Of a stretch of DNA of 7,554 nucleotides, positions 1 through 5,790 are shown piece after piece (position 1 is the first letter of the stretch; each line of letters starts with the position of its first letter). The DNA is taken from positions 1 through 7,554 of the forward strand of contig DOVP01000139.1 of the NCBI GenBank assembly GCA_003520025.1. The letters are read 5' to 3'. The translations under genes were made by a program, and so were the position numbers. The DNA is from Phycisphaerales bacterium (GTDB lineage: Bacteria; Planctomycetota; Phycisphaerae; Phycisphaerales; SM1A02). The notes beneath the pieces are model-generated. The model did not search any database, was not told where the DNA came from, and worked only from the letters and a program-made list of their open reading frames with translations.

Positions 1-540
1 ATACACCTCGTCGATGGTGAGTTGCGTTTCCGATGCGTTCTTCTGCTCGACGATGGCTTCGAAACAGTCGTCGCTATCGCGGATGATCCGTCCGTATCCG
101 GTCGGATCGTCGAGTACCGCCGTGGCGAGCGTCGCCGATGCAAACGAGGCCGCGTGTCGATCCACCATCGCCGCGAGTGTGCGGGCTCTGATGAGTGGCC
201 CGTCACCGGCGAGTACGAAGGCGTCACCGCCCAGATCGGCGATCGCTTCGCGGCAGACTTCCACAGCGTGACCGGTTCCGAGTTGCTCGGCCTGCTCGAC
301 GAACACGATGTCATCATCTCCGGCCATCGCTTCGCGGACGCGGTCGCTCTGGTATCCAACGACGACGACCAATGGGGACGCACCGACCTCTCGGCACGCC
401 TCGGCCACCCAGTGCACCATCGGCTTGCCGGCCACCTGATGCAGGACCTTCGGAAGATCGCCACCCATGCGGGTGCCCTTCCCGGCTGCGAGGATGACCG
501 CGGCGAGCGGTCGGTCAGTTTGTTGCGGTGTGCTGCTCAT
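1..540 (-). CDS. glmU: GlmU N-terminal uridyltransferase (partial, 3' end outside window)
   Basis: The minus strand is open for 180 codons from an ATG at 540 to the window edge, with no stop. The product matches the N-acetylglucosamine-1-phosphate uridyltransferase domain of GlmU, a cytoplasmic enzyme that makes UDP-GlcNAc from UTP and GlcNAc-1-P for peptidoglycan. Visible motifs are the nucleotide loop LAAGKGTRM (residues 17-25), DLPKVLH (28-34), AGKPMV (37-42), QAEQLGTGHA (83-92), GDGPLI with the metal-binding Asp113 (GDVPLI in E. coli), DDPTGYGRI (144-152) and IVEQK (163-167). The start is fixed because the nucleotide loop begins about 17 residues in and no other start lies between. No Shine-Dalgarno sequence is visible in the 13 bases between the ATG and the upstream tRNA. 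Whether the left-handed beta-helix acetyltransferase domain follows cannot be seen. A stand-alone sugar nucleotidyltransferase is therefore the main alternative. Confidence 0.86.
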   Translation of the reverse strand, partial: MSSTPQQTDRPLAAVILAAGKGTRMGGDLPKVLHQVAGKPMVHWVAEACREVGASPLVVVVGYQSDRVREAMAGDDDIVFVEQAEQLGTGHAVEVCREAIADLGGDAFVLAGDGPLIRARTLAAMVDRHAASFASATLATAVLDDPTGYGRIIRDSDDCFEAIVEQKNASETQLTIDEVY

Positions 541-553
541 GTGAAGAAGAGGA

Positions 554-625
554 CTGGCCCGCCAAGACTTGAACTTGGAATGCCTGGATCAAAACCAGGT
601 GTGTTACCGATTACACCACGGGCCA
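554..625 (-). tRNA. trnQ: tRNA-Gln (anticodon UUG)
   Basis: Read on the minus strand, 72 bases fold as a full cloverleaf. The 7-bp acceptor stem is perfect (TGGCCCG with CGGGCCA, discriminator G at 554). The D arm is GTGT/ACAC. The anticodon stem CCTGG/CCAGG encloses loop TTTTGAT with anticodon TTG, which reads CAA. The variable loop has 4 bases, and the T arm CCAAG/CTTGG has loop TTCAAGT. The discriminator and anticodon agree with glutamine identity. CCA is not encoded (the bases after 554 are TCC), so it must be added by the CCA-adding enzyme. The gene lies between aat and glmU on the same strand, only 13 bases before the glmU start. Confidence 0.96.
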
Positions 626-704
626 CGGGTGTGATTGTGTGTGCGGGGACGCTGCGAACTCCGTACGCGAGGGACGATGGCGCGGGTCGGCGTCGAAACG
701 CATC

Positions 705-747
705 CGCGGCTGTTTCCCCCATGGAGCTGGAGCACCGTTCAGCCGCG
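705..747 (-). repeat. 8-bp inverted repeat upstream of tRNA-Gln
   Basis: CGCGGCTG at 705-712 pairs perfectly with CAGCCGCG at 740-747 across a 27-base loop. A second small hairpin lies next to it at 690-701 (minus strand GCGT-TTCG-ACGC). These may be part of a leader or RNA upstream of the tRNA. In GC-rich DNA such arms can also arise by chance. Confidence 0.35.
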
Positions 748-800
748 AACAGATGCCCCGTGCGGCGCAACCCAGAATCAGGCCTCACCGACGGCTCCTC

Positions 801-908
801 ACGATGGAGGACCGGGGATGATAGTCGTTTTTTCACCGAAAGGCGACCAGATACTGCGTGGGGACATTGGCCTATATCGACTCTTTGGCGTGTATCCCCG
901 GTCATCGC
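801..908 (-). repeat. Long inverted repeat (10 bp plus 5 bp with a bulge)
   Basis: GACCGGGGAT at 810-819 is a perfect inverted copy of ATCCCCGGTC at 894-903. The pairing continues after a 4-base bulge (806-809) with 801-805 against 904-908, giving 15 pairs. The outermost pair (908 with 801) is G-U if the minus strand is transcribed but A-C on the plus strand. That leans towards a minus-strand RNA, the direction of aat and the tRNA. Against this, one possible inner pair (820 with 893) would be G-U only on the plus strand. The loop is 74 bases. Confidence 0.6.
833..846 (-). other. Small hairpin in the aat-tRNA gap
   Basis: On the minus strand the sequence reads TCGCC-TTTC-GGTGA, a 5-bp stem with a 4-base loop and one G-U pair. 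On the plus strand that pair would be an A-C mismatch, so a minus-strand transcript fits better. It sits between the arms of the larger inverted repeats and is followed by an A-run, so it is not a terminator. Confidence 0.35.
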
Positions 909-916
909 ATGTCCCC
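860..916 (-). repeat. 8-bp inverted repeat interleaved with the longer one
   Basis: GGGGACAT at 860-867 is a perfect inverted copy of ATGTCCCC at 909-916, which directly abuts the aat stop codon. One arm lies inside the loop of the 801-908 repeat and the other just outside it, so the two pairings interleave. They could form a pseudoknot or be alternative folds. An 8-bp match alone is expected about once by chance in a stretch this long. Confidence 0.4.
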
Positions 917-1516
917 TTACCACAGACACTCGATCTCCGCAGCCTTACGCAATCGGGCGTGATACTCCGTGGCATCGATTTCAATTGCCCCGAACCCTCG
1001 CAGATGCTCGGTCATGAACTGAATATCGAGCAGGCCTGCCCCGATCGCCCGCAGATGCTCGGTCAGCCAGACCAGACACACTTTGGAGGCATCCCGCCCG
1101 CCGAGCTCGGGTCTGCTGAACATTGACTCTCCGAAGAAGGCGCCACCGATGCGGACGCCATAGAGGCCACCTACCAGTTGCCCATCCCGCCAGGCCTCCA
1201 CGCTGTGGGCCAAATCTTGCTGGTGCAGGTCGCTGCAGGCCGTGGCGATGCGATCGTCGATCCACGTTGTCTCTCGTCCCGGGCCGGGCAGGCCACAGGC
1301 GGCCACCACCTCATCGAAGCAACTGTCCGTCCTGATCTGGAATCGTCCTTCTCGAATCGTGCGGGCGAGGCTCTTGGGCACATGCAGCGATTCGAGTGGG
1401 AGGATCGCCCGAGGGTCCGGGTGGTGCCACTCCAAGTCGCCCGAATCGGGGTCGGCCATTGGGAAGTACCCGTTCAGATAGCCATGGACCAGCATGTCCA
1501 CCGGGAGTTCGTGCAT
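917..1516 (-). CDS. aat: Leucyl/phenylalanyl-tRNA--protein transferase
   Basis: The 199-residue product is the cytoplasmic L/F-transferase, which moves Leu or Phe from aminoacyl-tRNA to proteins with N-terminal Arg or Lys and marks them for ClpS/ClpAP degradation. Family blocks are visible: GYLNGYFPMAD (residues 12-22), the WHHPDPRAILPLE stretch, a WIDDRI segment, then AHSVEAW, GQLVGGLYGV, GGAFFGESMFSR and a final LLDIQFMTEHLRGFGA block. The frame stays open up to an ATG at 1618, but that start would run across the divergent PBP2 start. I chose the ATG at 1516 (MHELPVDML) because it gives the short N-terminus seen in many family members and leaves a gap between the divergent genes. A GGAGG lies 14 bases upstream, rather far. 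The stop is TAA at 917-919. The next genes downstream on this strand are tRNA-Gln and glmU. Confidence 0.93.
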   Translation of the reverse strand: MHELPVDMLVHGYLNGYFPMADPDSGDLEWHHPDPRAILPLESLHVPKSLARTIREGRFQIRTDSCFDEVVAACGLPGPGRETTWIDDRIATACSDLHQQDLAHSVEAWRDGQLVGGLYGVRIGGAFFGESMFSRPELGGRDASKVCLVWLTEHLRAIGAGLLDIQFMTEHLRGFGAIEIDATEYHARLRKAAEIECLW

Positions 1517-1590
1517 GAGCGTGAAGCATACCTCCGTCTGCGGCGTACACTTGCCATCACTGCCCCTTCTCACCGAGTTCACGCCGCCAT
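1517..1590. promoter_or_regulatory. Divergent intergenic region, aat and the PBP2 operon
   Basis: Only 74 bases separate the two divergent start codons, so the promoters of both blocks should lie here or overlap the coding ends. I see no clear sigma-70 boxes: TTGCCA at 1551-1556 is a weak -35 candidate without a good -10 partner. No operator-like palindrome stands out. Confidence 0.4.
1531..1535 (-). promoter_or_regulatory. Possible Shine-Dalgarno of aat
   Basis: GGAGG on the minus strand, 14 bases before the ATG at 1516. The spacing is longer than the usual 5-10 bases, but no ATG, GTG or TTG in the right frame lies between. The assignment supports the 1516 start only moderately. Confidence 0.4.
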
Positions 1591-3846
1591 ATGTCCACTG
1601 CCACCCGCCGCAAGGCACCCGTCATGTATCACCGCCGTCTGTGGCTTCTTGCCGCATGCATTGGCATTGTGTTGGTGGTGCTGATCGTGCAGGCGGTGCG
1701 TCTGACCTTGGTGCAGGGGGCTACGCACCGCGCGGTCGCCGTGTCGCGGCTTCTTGAGCAGCAATGGCTTCCGACGTGGCGTGGATCCATTCTGGACAGG
1801 AAGGGCCGGGTGCTTGCTCAAGACGAGCCACGCTGGGAGGTGGCGGTCTCATGGGACGCCATCACCGGGCAGTGGGCTGAGGACCGCGCGATTCGAGCAG
1901 CAAGAAACGCGATGGGTCGCGATGCGTGGTCCATGGCCTCGCCCGAGCGACGTTCTGGGGCCATTGAAGCGGAGCGGAGGCGGTGGGACGAGGTACTCGA
2001 TGCGCTGTGGGTGGCGATCGCTTCGGCGGCCGAACTGAGTCGCGACGAGATGGACATCCGGCTCAACGACATCCGCAGCCGAGTGCAGCGGATGGCCGCC
2101 GTTGTCTGGGATGCGCAGCGTCGTCGTCACGAGGCGCGATTCGGTTCGGGCGAGGGGCCCGACTTCGTGCCACGCCCCATTCGCGAGCAGGCGGATGTGC
2201 ATGTCATCGTGCCGGATCTCCGCGAGGCACAGGCCGCCGAACTGGATGCGTTTGCAGCCGAATACGACGACCTGCTCGACCTGCGATACGCCCGCCACCG
2301 CACCCATCCATACGAGAGGCAGATCGTCGAGGTGGACATGAGCACCATGCCAGGTCCGCTCCGCGCTGACACCATGCAGCCCATCACGATTCCCCGGGTC
2401 GCCGATGTGCTGCTTGGCGACATCCGCGACACGGTGTGGGAGGAAGATGTGGCAAGGCGTCCCTTCCACGATCCTGATACCCACGAGATCGACCGGGGGG
2501 GCTACCGACAGTCCGATGCCGTGGGCAGCCGCGGCATCGAGCAGGCCTGGGAGGACACGCTCCGCGGTGAAGTCGGGATGGTTGTTCGGGAGCGTGACAT
2601 CGGAGAAACCGCCCGCGAGGAACCCATCGGTGGACGCGATGTGCAGTTGACCATCGATGCTGCTGTGCAGGCGCGGCTGGAGGCAGTGCTGGACCCCGAT
2701 ATCGGATTGACCCGAGTGCAGTCCTGGCACCGCAACACGCCGCTTCCAAACGGAACGGTGCTTCCCGCGAGCGTCGTGGTGCTGGACATCGCAACCGGTG
2801 AAATAATCGCCATGGCATCGAGTCCTTGGCAGTTGGGTGACATGACGGAAGGAGAGGTTCAGTCACTTCAACCATGGCTCATACGCCCAGCTCAGATTGC
2901 CGCTCCTCCTGGCTCGATCATCAAGCCACTGATTCTGGCCGCGGCCGTGAGCGAAGGCGTGATCGACCTCGACCAGCAGATCGAATGCACCGGACACCAC
3001 TTTGAGAATCAGCCGAACATCGCCCGCTGCTGGATCTACCGTCCCAAGTACGGCATGGCCACACATGGCAGCCTCGGTCCGGTCGAGGCGCTTGCAAGAT
3101 CATGCAACAGTTGGTTCTACGAACTCGGCGATCGACTCGGACTTGCCAGGCTCAGCGACTGGCTTGGCAGCATGGGCCTCGGAGAGCGGTTGGACATCGG
3201 TCTGAGTGCGCCGTGGACTGAACCACTCGAGGCCAGCGGTTCGCGGCCCAGTGGCGGTGACATCGACGCGCTGCAGCGGCAAGGCGAAGACACATTCGAA
3301 TCGGTCATGATGGCGATCGGTCAAGGGCGGACAACGTGGACGCCACTGCATGCGGCCAACGCCTACGCCACGCTGGCGCGAGCCGGCAGGCGTGTTCCGC
3401 CCACGCTCGTACAGGGTCACCAGCCTACGGAGGCCTCGCAAGGCAGACCGCTCTCACCGCGGCTGGTCGAAACAGTAATCGCAGGACTCGAAGATGTTGT
3501 GAAGAAGCCTTACGGTACGGGGAATCACTTGTCGCTTGCTTCCGGACGTGAACCAATCTTTCGCGTACAAGGTGTTCGCATCGCGGCGAAGACCGGTACT
3601 GCGCAGGCACCGCCATGGAGACGGGATGTTGATGGCAATGGAGAGATTGTTCCGGGCGAGCGAACCACGGAGTTGGAGCATTCGTGGGTCGTGGGGCTCC
3701 TAGGCGATGAGAGTGGACCGTGGCGGTACGCCTTTGCGGTACTGGTTGAATACGGTGGTTCAGGCGGACGCGTTGCCGGGCCGATCGCCGATCAGGTGAT
3801 TCGCGCCCTGCAGGCCGAGGGCTATCTGAGTGGGGGCGACTCGTGA
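1591..3846 (+). CDS. mrdA: Penicillin-binding protein 2, class B transpeptidase
   Basis: This 751-residue inner-membrane, periplasm-facing protein crosslinks peptidoglycan and is the usual partner of RodA in wall elongation. In order it shows a basic N-terminus, one membrane anchor (about 17-36), the class B start RGSILDRKGRVLA (64-76), a charged helical pedestal (about 92-245), GSRGIEQAWEDTLRG (312-326), and the transpeptidase domain. That domain has SIIK with nucleophile Ser442, SCN (504-506) and KTG (667-669). Cys466, Cys480 and His492 before SCN match the PBP2 branch better than FtsI. It is longer than E. coli PBP2 (633), mostly in the pedestal. Residues 679-690 form an EF-hand-like loop. 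ATG 1591 has no clear ribosome site; ATG 1624 (residue 12) has a weak AAGG 8 bases upstream and is the alternative. The stop overlaps the rodA start. A divisome PBP3 role cannot be excluded. Confidence 0.93.
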   Translation: MSTATRRKAPVMYHRRLWLLAACIGIVLVVLIVQAVRLTLVQGATHRAVAVSRLLEQQWLPTWRGSILDRKGRVLAQDEPRWEVAVSWDAITGQWAEDRAIRAARNAMGRDAWSMASPERRSGAIEAERRRWDEVLDALWVAIASAAELSRDEMDIRLNDIRSRVQRMAAVVWDAQRRRHEARFGSGEGPDFVPRPIREQADVHVIVPDLREAQAAELDAFAAEYDDLLDLRYARHRTHPYERQIVEVDMSTMPGPLRADTMQPITIPRVADVLLGDIRDTVWEEDVARRPFHDPDTHEIDRGGYRQSDAVGSRGIEQAWEDTLRGEVGMVVRERDIGETAREEPIGGRDVQLTIDAAVQARLEAVLDPDIGLTRVQSWHRNTPLPNGTVLPASVVVLDIATGEIIAMASSPWQLGDMTEGEVQSLQPWLIRPAQIAAPPGSIIKPLILAAAVSEGVIDLDQQIECTGHHFENQPNIARCWIYRPKYGMATHGSLGPVEALARSCNSWFYELGDRLGLARLSDWLGSMGLGERLDIGLSAPWTEPLEASGSRPSGGDIDALQRQGEDTFESVMMAIGQGRTTWTPLHAANAYATLARAGRRVPPTLVQGHQPTEASQGRPLSPRLVETVIAGLEDVVKKPYGTGNHLSLASGREPIFRVQGVRIAAKTGTAQAPPWRRDVDGNGEIVPGERTTELEHSWVVGLLGDESGPWRYAFAVLVEYGGSGGRVAGPIADQVIRALQAEGYLSGGDS
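3625..3660 (+). other. EF-hand-like calcium-loop motif within PBP2
   Basis: Residues 679-690 of PBP2 read DVDGNGEIVPGE. They fit the canonical 12-residue EF-hand loop: Asp at 1 and 3, Asn at 5, Gly at 6, Ile at 8 and Glu at 12. The motif lies 9 residues after KTG (667-669), in the turn that leads to the HSWVVGL strand. The fit to the pattern is direct; calcium binding is inference. Confidence 0.5.
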
Positions 3847-5060
3847 GTCGATCCACTTCATCGCTCGTTCGTCCACAGGGCGGTCTGCGGCCGGCGCCCC
3901 AGCGAACATGGGTCAGCCGCGTGCACTGGGCGACACCCGCGTGGCTGTGCTTTGCAGCAGCGATCATTCTCACGTGCATCGGCTTGGCGGCCATCGGAAC
4001 AACCCGGCCGGAACTGGTGGCCAAGCAGGGCGCACTGCTGACTGTGGGACTGATCGCGGCAGCACTGGTGGTGTGGCCTTCGCATCGATTCTTGCAGTGG
4101 ATCAGTTGGCCGATGTTGATCTTCGTCGTTTTGCTTCTGATCTTTCTCTTGATGCCGGGCGTTCCAGACTTCGTGGTTCGCCCCCGAAATGGCGCCAGGC
4201 GGTGGATCAATCTGGTCGTGACGGACCTGCAACCATCGGAACTGGCCAAGGTGGCCGTCGTACTCTCGATCGCGTCGTGGCTTCGATTCAGACGCAATCA
4301 CCGTCGGCTTCGTGGATTGGTGCCGCCACTGCTCATTGCGCTGCTGCCGATGGGCTTGGTGTTGCTTGAGCCGGATCTCGGTACGGCGCTGCTCTTTCTG
4401 CCGACCGCCATCGCGATGCTCATTGCAGCCGGCGCGAAGATGCGGGATCTGCTCGTGATCGGGCTGCTTGGACTGCTCGCTGCAGGCGCGATGACGCCGA
4501 TGCTCCGCCCGCACCAGCGAGATCGCATCCTCGCGATGTGGGCGCAGATCCGCGGCGATACGAGTTACGTCGACGACATCGGATACCAGGGGCAGCGAGC
4601 CATGACCCTCGTTGGCGCCGGCGGCCTGAGCGGGCATGGAGAACACGAAGCGGCGCGACTGCTGCACTGGAATCACCTGCCTGAAGAGCACAACGACATG
4701 GTGTTTGCCGTCATTATCACGCGGTGGGGGCTGCTCGGCGGCTTGGTGACGTGGGCACTCTTCGCCGTCATGGCGGTAGGGGGGCTGCTGGTTGCAGCTC
4801 AGTGCAGGGAGGCATTCGGTAGGCTGGTTGCCGTGGGAGCGACGACGCTGCTGTTGGCGCAGATGGTCGTCAATACGGGTATGACCATCGGGCTCATGCC
4901 GATTACGGGGATGACGCTGCCGTTTGTCAGCGCGGGCGGTTCGAGCCTCGTCACCGTATGGTTGCTCATTGGGTTGCTGCTGAATGTGGGCCTCCGTCCG
5001 CCCAGCAGATTGTGGAGAGAGAGTTTTGAATTCGGTCCCGAGGATGATGCCGGTGGATAG
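3843..5060 (+). CDS. rodA: RodA/FtsW family SEDS peptidoglycan glycosyltransferase
   Basis: The 405-residue polytopic membrane protein polymerises lipid II into glycan strands together with its class B PBP. It has about ten hydrophobic segments, starting near residue 34. SEDS signatures are NGARRWI (116-122), QPSELAK (130-136), EPDLGTA (176-182), LPEEHNDMVFAVI (279-291) with the probable catalytic Asp285, and GMTLPFVSAGGSSL (356-369). Family members usually have SYGGSS where this one has SAGGSS. The GTG start at 3843 overlaps the PBP2 stop by 4 bases (GTGA), a coupling arrangement; a G-rich stretch 6 bases upstream may serve as ribosome site. I call it RodA rather than FtsW because of its PBP2-like partner; the sequence alone does not settle this. 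The last 17 bases overlap rsmG. Confidence 0.93.
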   Translation: MSRSTSSLVRPQGGLRPAPQRTWVSRVHWATPAWLCFAAAIILTCIGLAAIGTTRPELVAKQGALLTVGLIAAALVVWPSHRFLQWISWPMLIFVVLLLIFLLMPGVPDFVVRPRNGARRWINLVVTDLQPSELAKVAVVLSIASWLRFRRNHRRLRGLVPPLLIALLPMGLVLLEPDLGTALLFLPTAIAMLIAAGAKMRDLLVIGLLGLLAAGAMTPMLRPHQRDRILAMWAQIRGDTSYVDDIGYQGQRAMTLVGAGGLSGHGEHEAARLLHWNHLPEEHNDMVFAVIITRWGLLGGLVTWALFAVMAVGGLLVAAQCREAFGRLVAVGATTLLLAQMVVNTGMTIGLMPITGMTLPFVSAGGSSLVTVWLLIGLLLNVGLRPPSRLWRESFEFGPEDDAGG

Positions 5061-5790
5061 CAACCAGGACAATGCGATCAACGTGAACGAGTTGGCGGAG
5101 CCGTATGGCGTAAAATTGGCCGCTGAGGAAGTCTGCATGCTCGGGCGTTTTCTCGACTTGTTGTTTCAGGCCAATACGCGAATGAACCTGACTCGCATCG
5201 CTGACCGCAAGCAGGCCTGGACGCGGCACGTACTGGACAGCCTGAGTGTGCTGCCCTATCTCGAAGCGGCCGGCGCGCAGAACATGCTTGATCTCGGCGC
5301 TGGCGGGGGCTTCCCAGGACTTCCACTTGCGATCGTGCGGCCTGATCTGCCGGTGACGCTGCTCGAGGCGACCGGCAAGAAGGCTCGCTTTCTGGCCGAA
5401 ACGGCAACGGCGATGGGTCTCGACAACGTCACTGTACTGAGCGAACGAGCCGAGACGCTGGGAAGTCCCGACGGCGGCGGCCGCTTCGCGTGGGATGTTG
5501 TGACCGCGCGGGCGGTGGGACCGCTGCGGGTGCTGTTGGAGTTGGCATTGCCGCTGGTTGTAGAGGGCGGATACCTGCTGGCGATCAAGGGCGAGCGCGC
5601 CGCGAAGGAGATCGAAGAAGCAGCAGCAGCCCTTCGCACACTCAAGGCCACGGTTGAGTCGACGTGTCGGACGCCTTCCGGAACGATCGTCGTTGTGCGG
5701 CGTGATGGGCCGATCCCTCGCATGTATCCACGCCGCCCCGGCGAGCCGGCGCACGCTCCGATCGGAGGAACCCCGCGTGAGCGGCGCTGA
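5044..5790 (+). CDS. rsmG: 16S rRNA (guanine-N7) methyltransferase RsmG (GidB)
   Basis: The product (248 residues from this start; E. coli has 207) is the cytoplasmic SAM-dependent enzyme that methylates N7 of the 16S rRNA guanine equivalent to E. coli G527. It shows the family's MNLTRI (47-52), RHVLDSL (61-67), the SAM-binding DLGAGGGFPGLPLA (83-96), DVVTARAV (151-158), a LLAIKG strand (178-183) and the C-terminal YPRRPGEP (228-235). The frame extends upstream to ATG 4984, but that would add 20 residues inside rodA, so I rejected it. ATG 5044 and ATG 5047 are possible. GTG 5053 also fits, with GAGG (5040-5043) 9 bases before it. The gene overlaps rodA by about 17 bases and the helicase by 14, consistent with a coupled operon. 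In E. coli, loss of rsmG gives low-level streptomycin resistance. Confidence 0.94.
   Translation: MMPVDSNQDNAINVNELAEPYGVKLAAEEVCMLGRFLDLLFQANTRMNLTRIADRKQAWTRHVLDSLSVLPYLEAAGAQNMLDLGAGGGFPGLPLAIVRPDLPVTLLEATGKKARFLAETATAMGLDNVTVLSERAETLGSPDGGGRFAWDVVTARAVGPLRVLLELALPLVVEGGYLLAIKGERAAKEIEEAAAALRTLKATVESTCRTPSGTIVVVRRDGPIPRMYPRRPGEPAHAPIGGTPRERR
5764..5768 (+). promoter_or_regulatory. Shine-Dalgarno of the DinG-like helicase
   Basis: GGAGG inside the end of rsmG, 8 bases before the GTG at 5777. This ideal spacing decides the GTG start of the helicase and shows that the gene can recruit ribosomes itself as well as by coupling. Confidence 0.8.

Larger units (their letters stand above)
626..916 (-). 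other. Gene-free gap between aat and tRNA-Gln, rich in inverted repeats
   Basis: This 291-base stretch lies after the aat stop codon and before tRNA-Gln, all on the minus strand. Open frames crossing it in either direction also run through the tRNA or antisense to aat or glmU, and none resembles a known protein. It contains several inverted repeats: arms 801-819 with 894-908, arms 860-867 with 909-916, arms 705-712 with 740-747, and small hairpins at 833-846 and 690-701. It probably includes the tRNA promoter, but I could not pick convincing -35 and -10 boxes. No hairpin followed directly by a T-run on the minus strand marks an intrinsic terminator after aat. It may be a long leader, a small RNA, or degraded sequence. 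Confidence 0.6.

Noticed and set aside
722..782. tmRNA-like words on the minus strand: CTGATTCTGG (782-773) and CCAGCTCCA (730-722)
   Set aside because: The two words are only about 50 bases apart, in an order that fits neither a one-piece nor a permuted tmRNA. There is no GGTTCGA-type T arm before CCAGCTCC and no tag frame ending in ALAA. Chance similarity is more likely.
795..833. Possible plus-strand intrinsic terminator: CTCC/GGAG hairpin before a T6 run at 828-833
   Set aside because: The stem is only 4 bp and ends about 18 bases before the T-run, and no plus-strand gene ends there.
537..929. Minus-strand open frame of 130 codons across the aat-tRNA gap
   Set aside because: It starts inside aat and runs through the whole tRNA-Gln gene in a different frame. 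It shows no domain or ribosome site, so the gap is better read as non-coding.
22..1017. Plus-strand open frame of 331 codons
   Set aside because: It runs antisense through glmU, tRNA-Gln and the end of aat. It is the mirror of the glmU codon frame, and its translation is Arg-rich with no family resemblance.
1517..1618. N-terminally extended Aat starting at ATG 1618
   Set aside because: It would overlap the divergent PBP2 start by 28 bases, and the extra 34 residues do not resemble the family N-terminus.
1849..2730. Minus-strand open frame of 293 codons opposite PBP2
   Set aside because: It is a shadow of the PBP2 frame in GC-rich sequence, with no recognisable motifs.
3858..5138. Minus-strand open frame of 426 codons opposite rodA
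   Set aside because: It is complementary to the well-supported rodA frame and is rich in Gln, His and Arg, as expected for the antisense of a membrane protein gene in GC-rich DNA.
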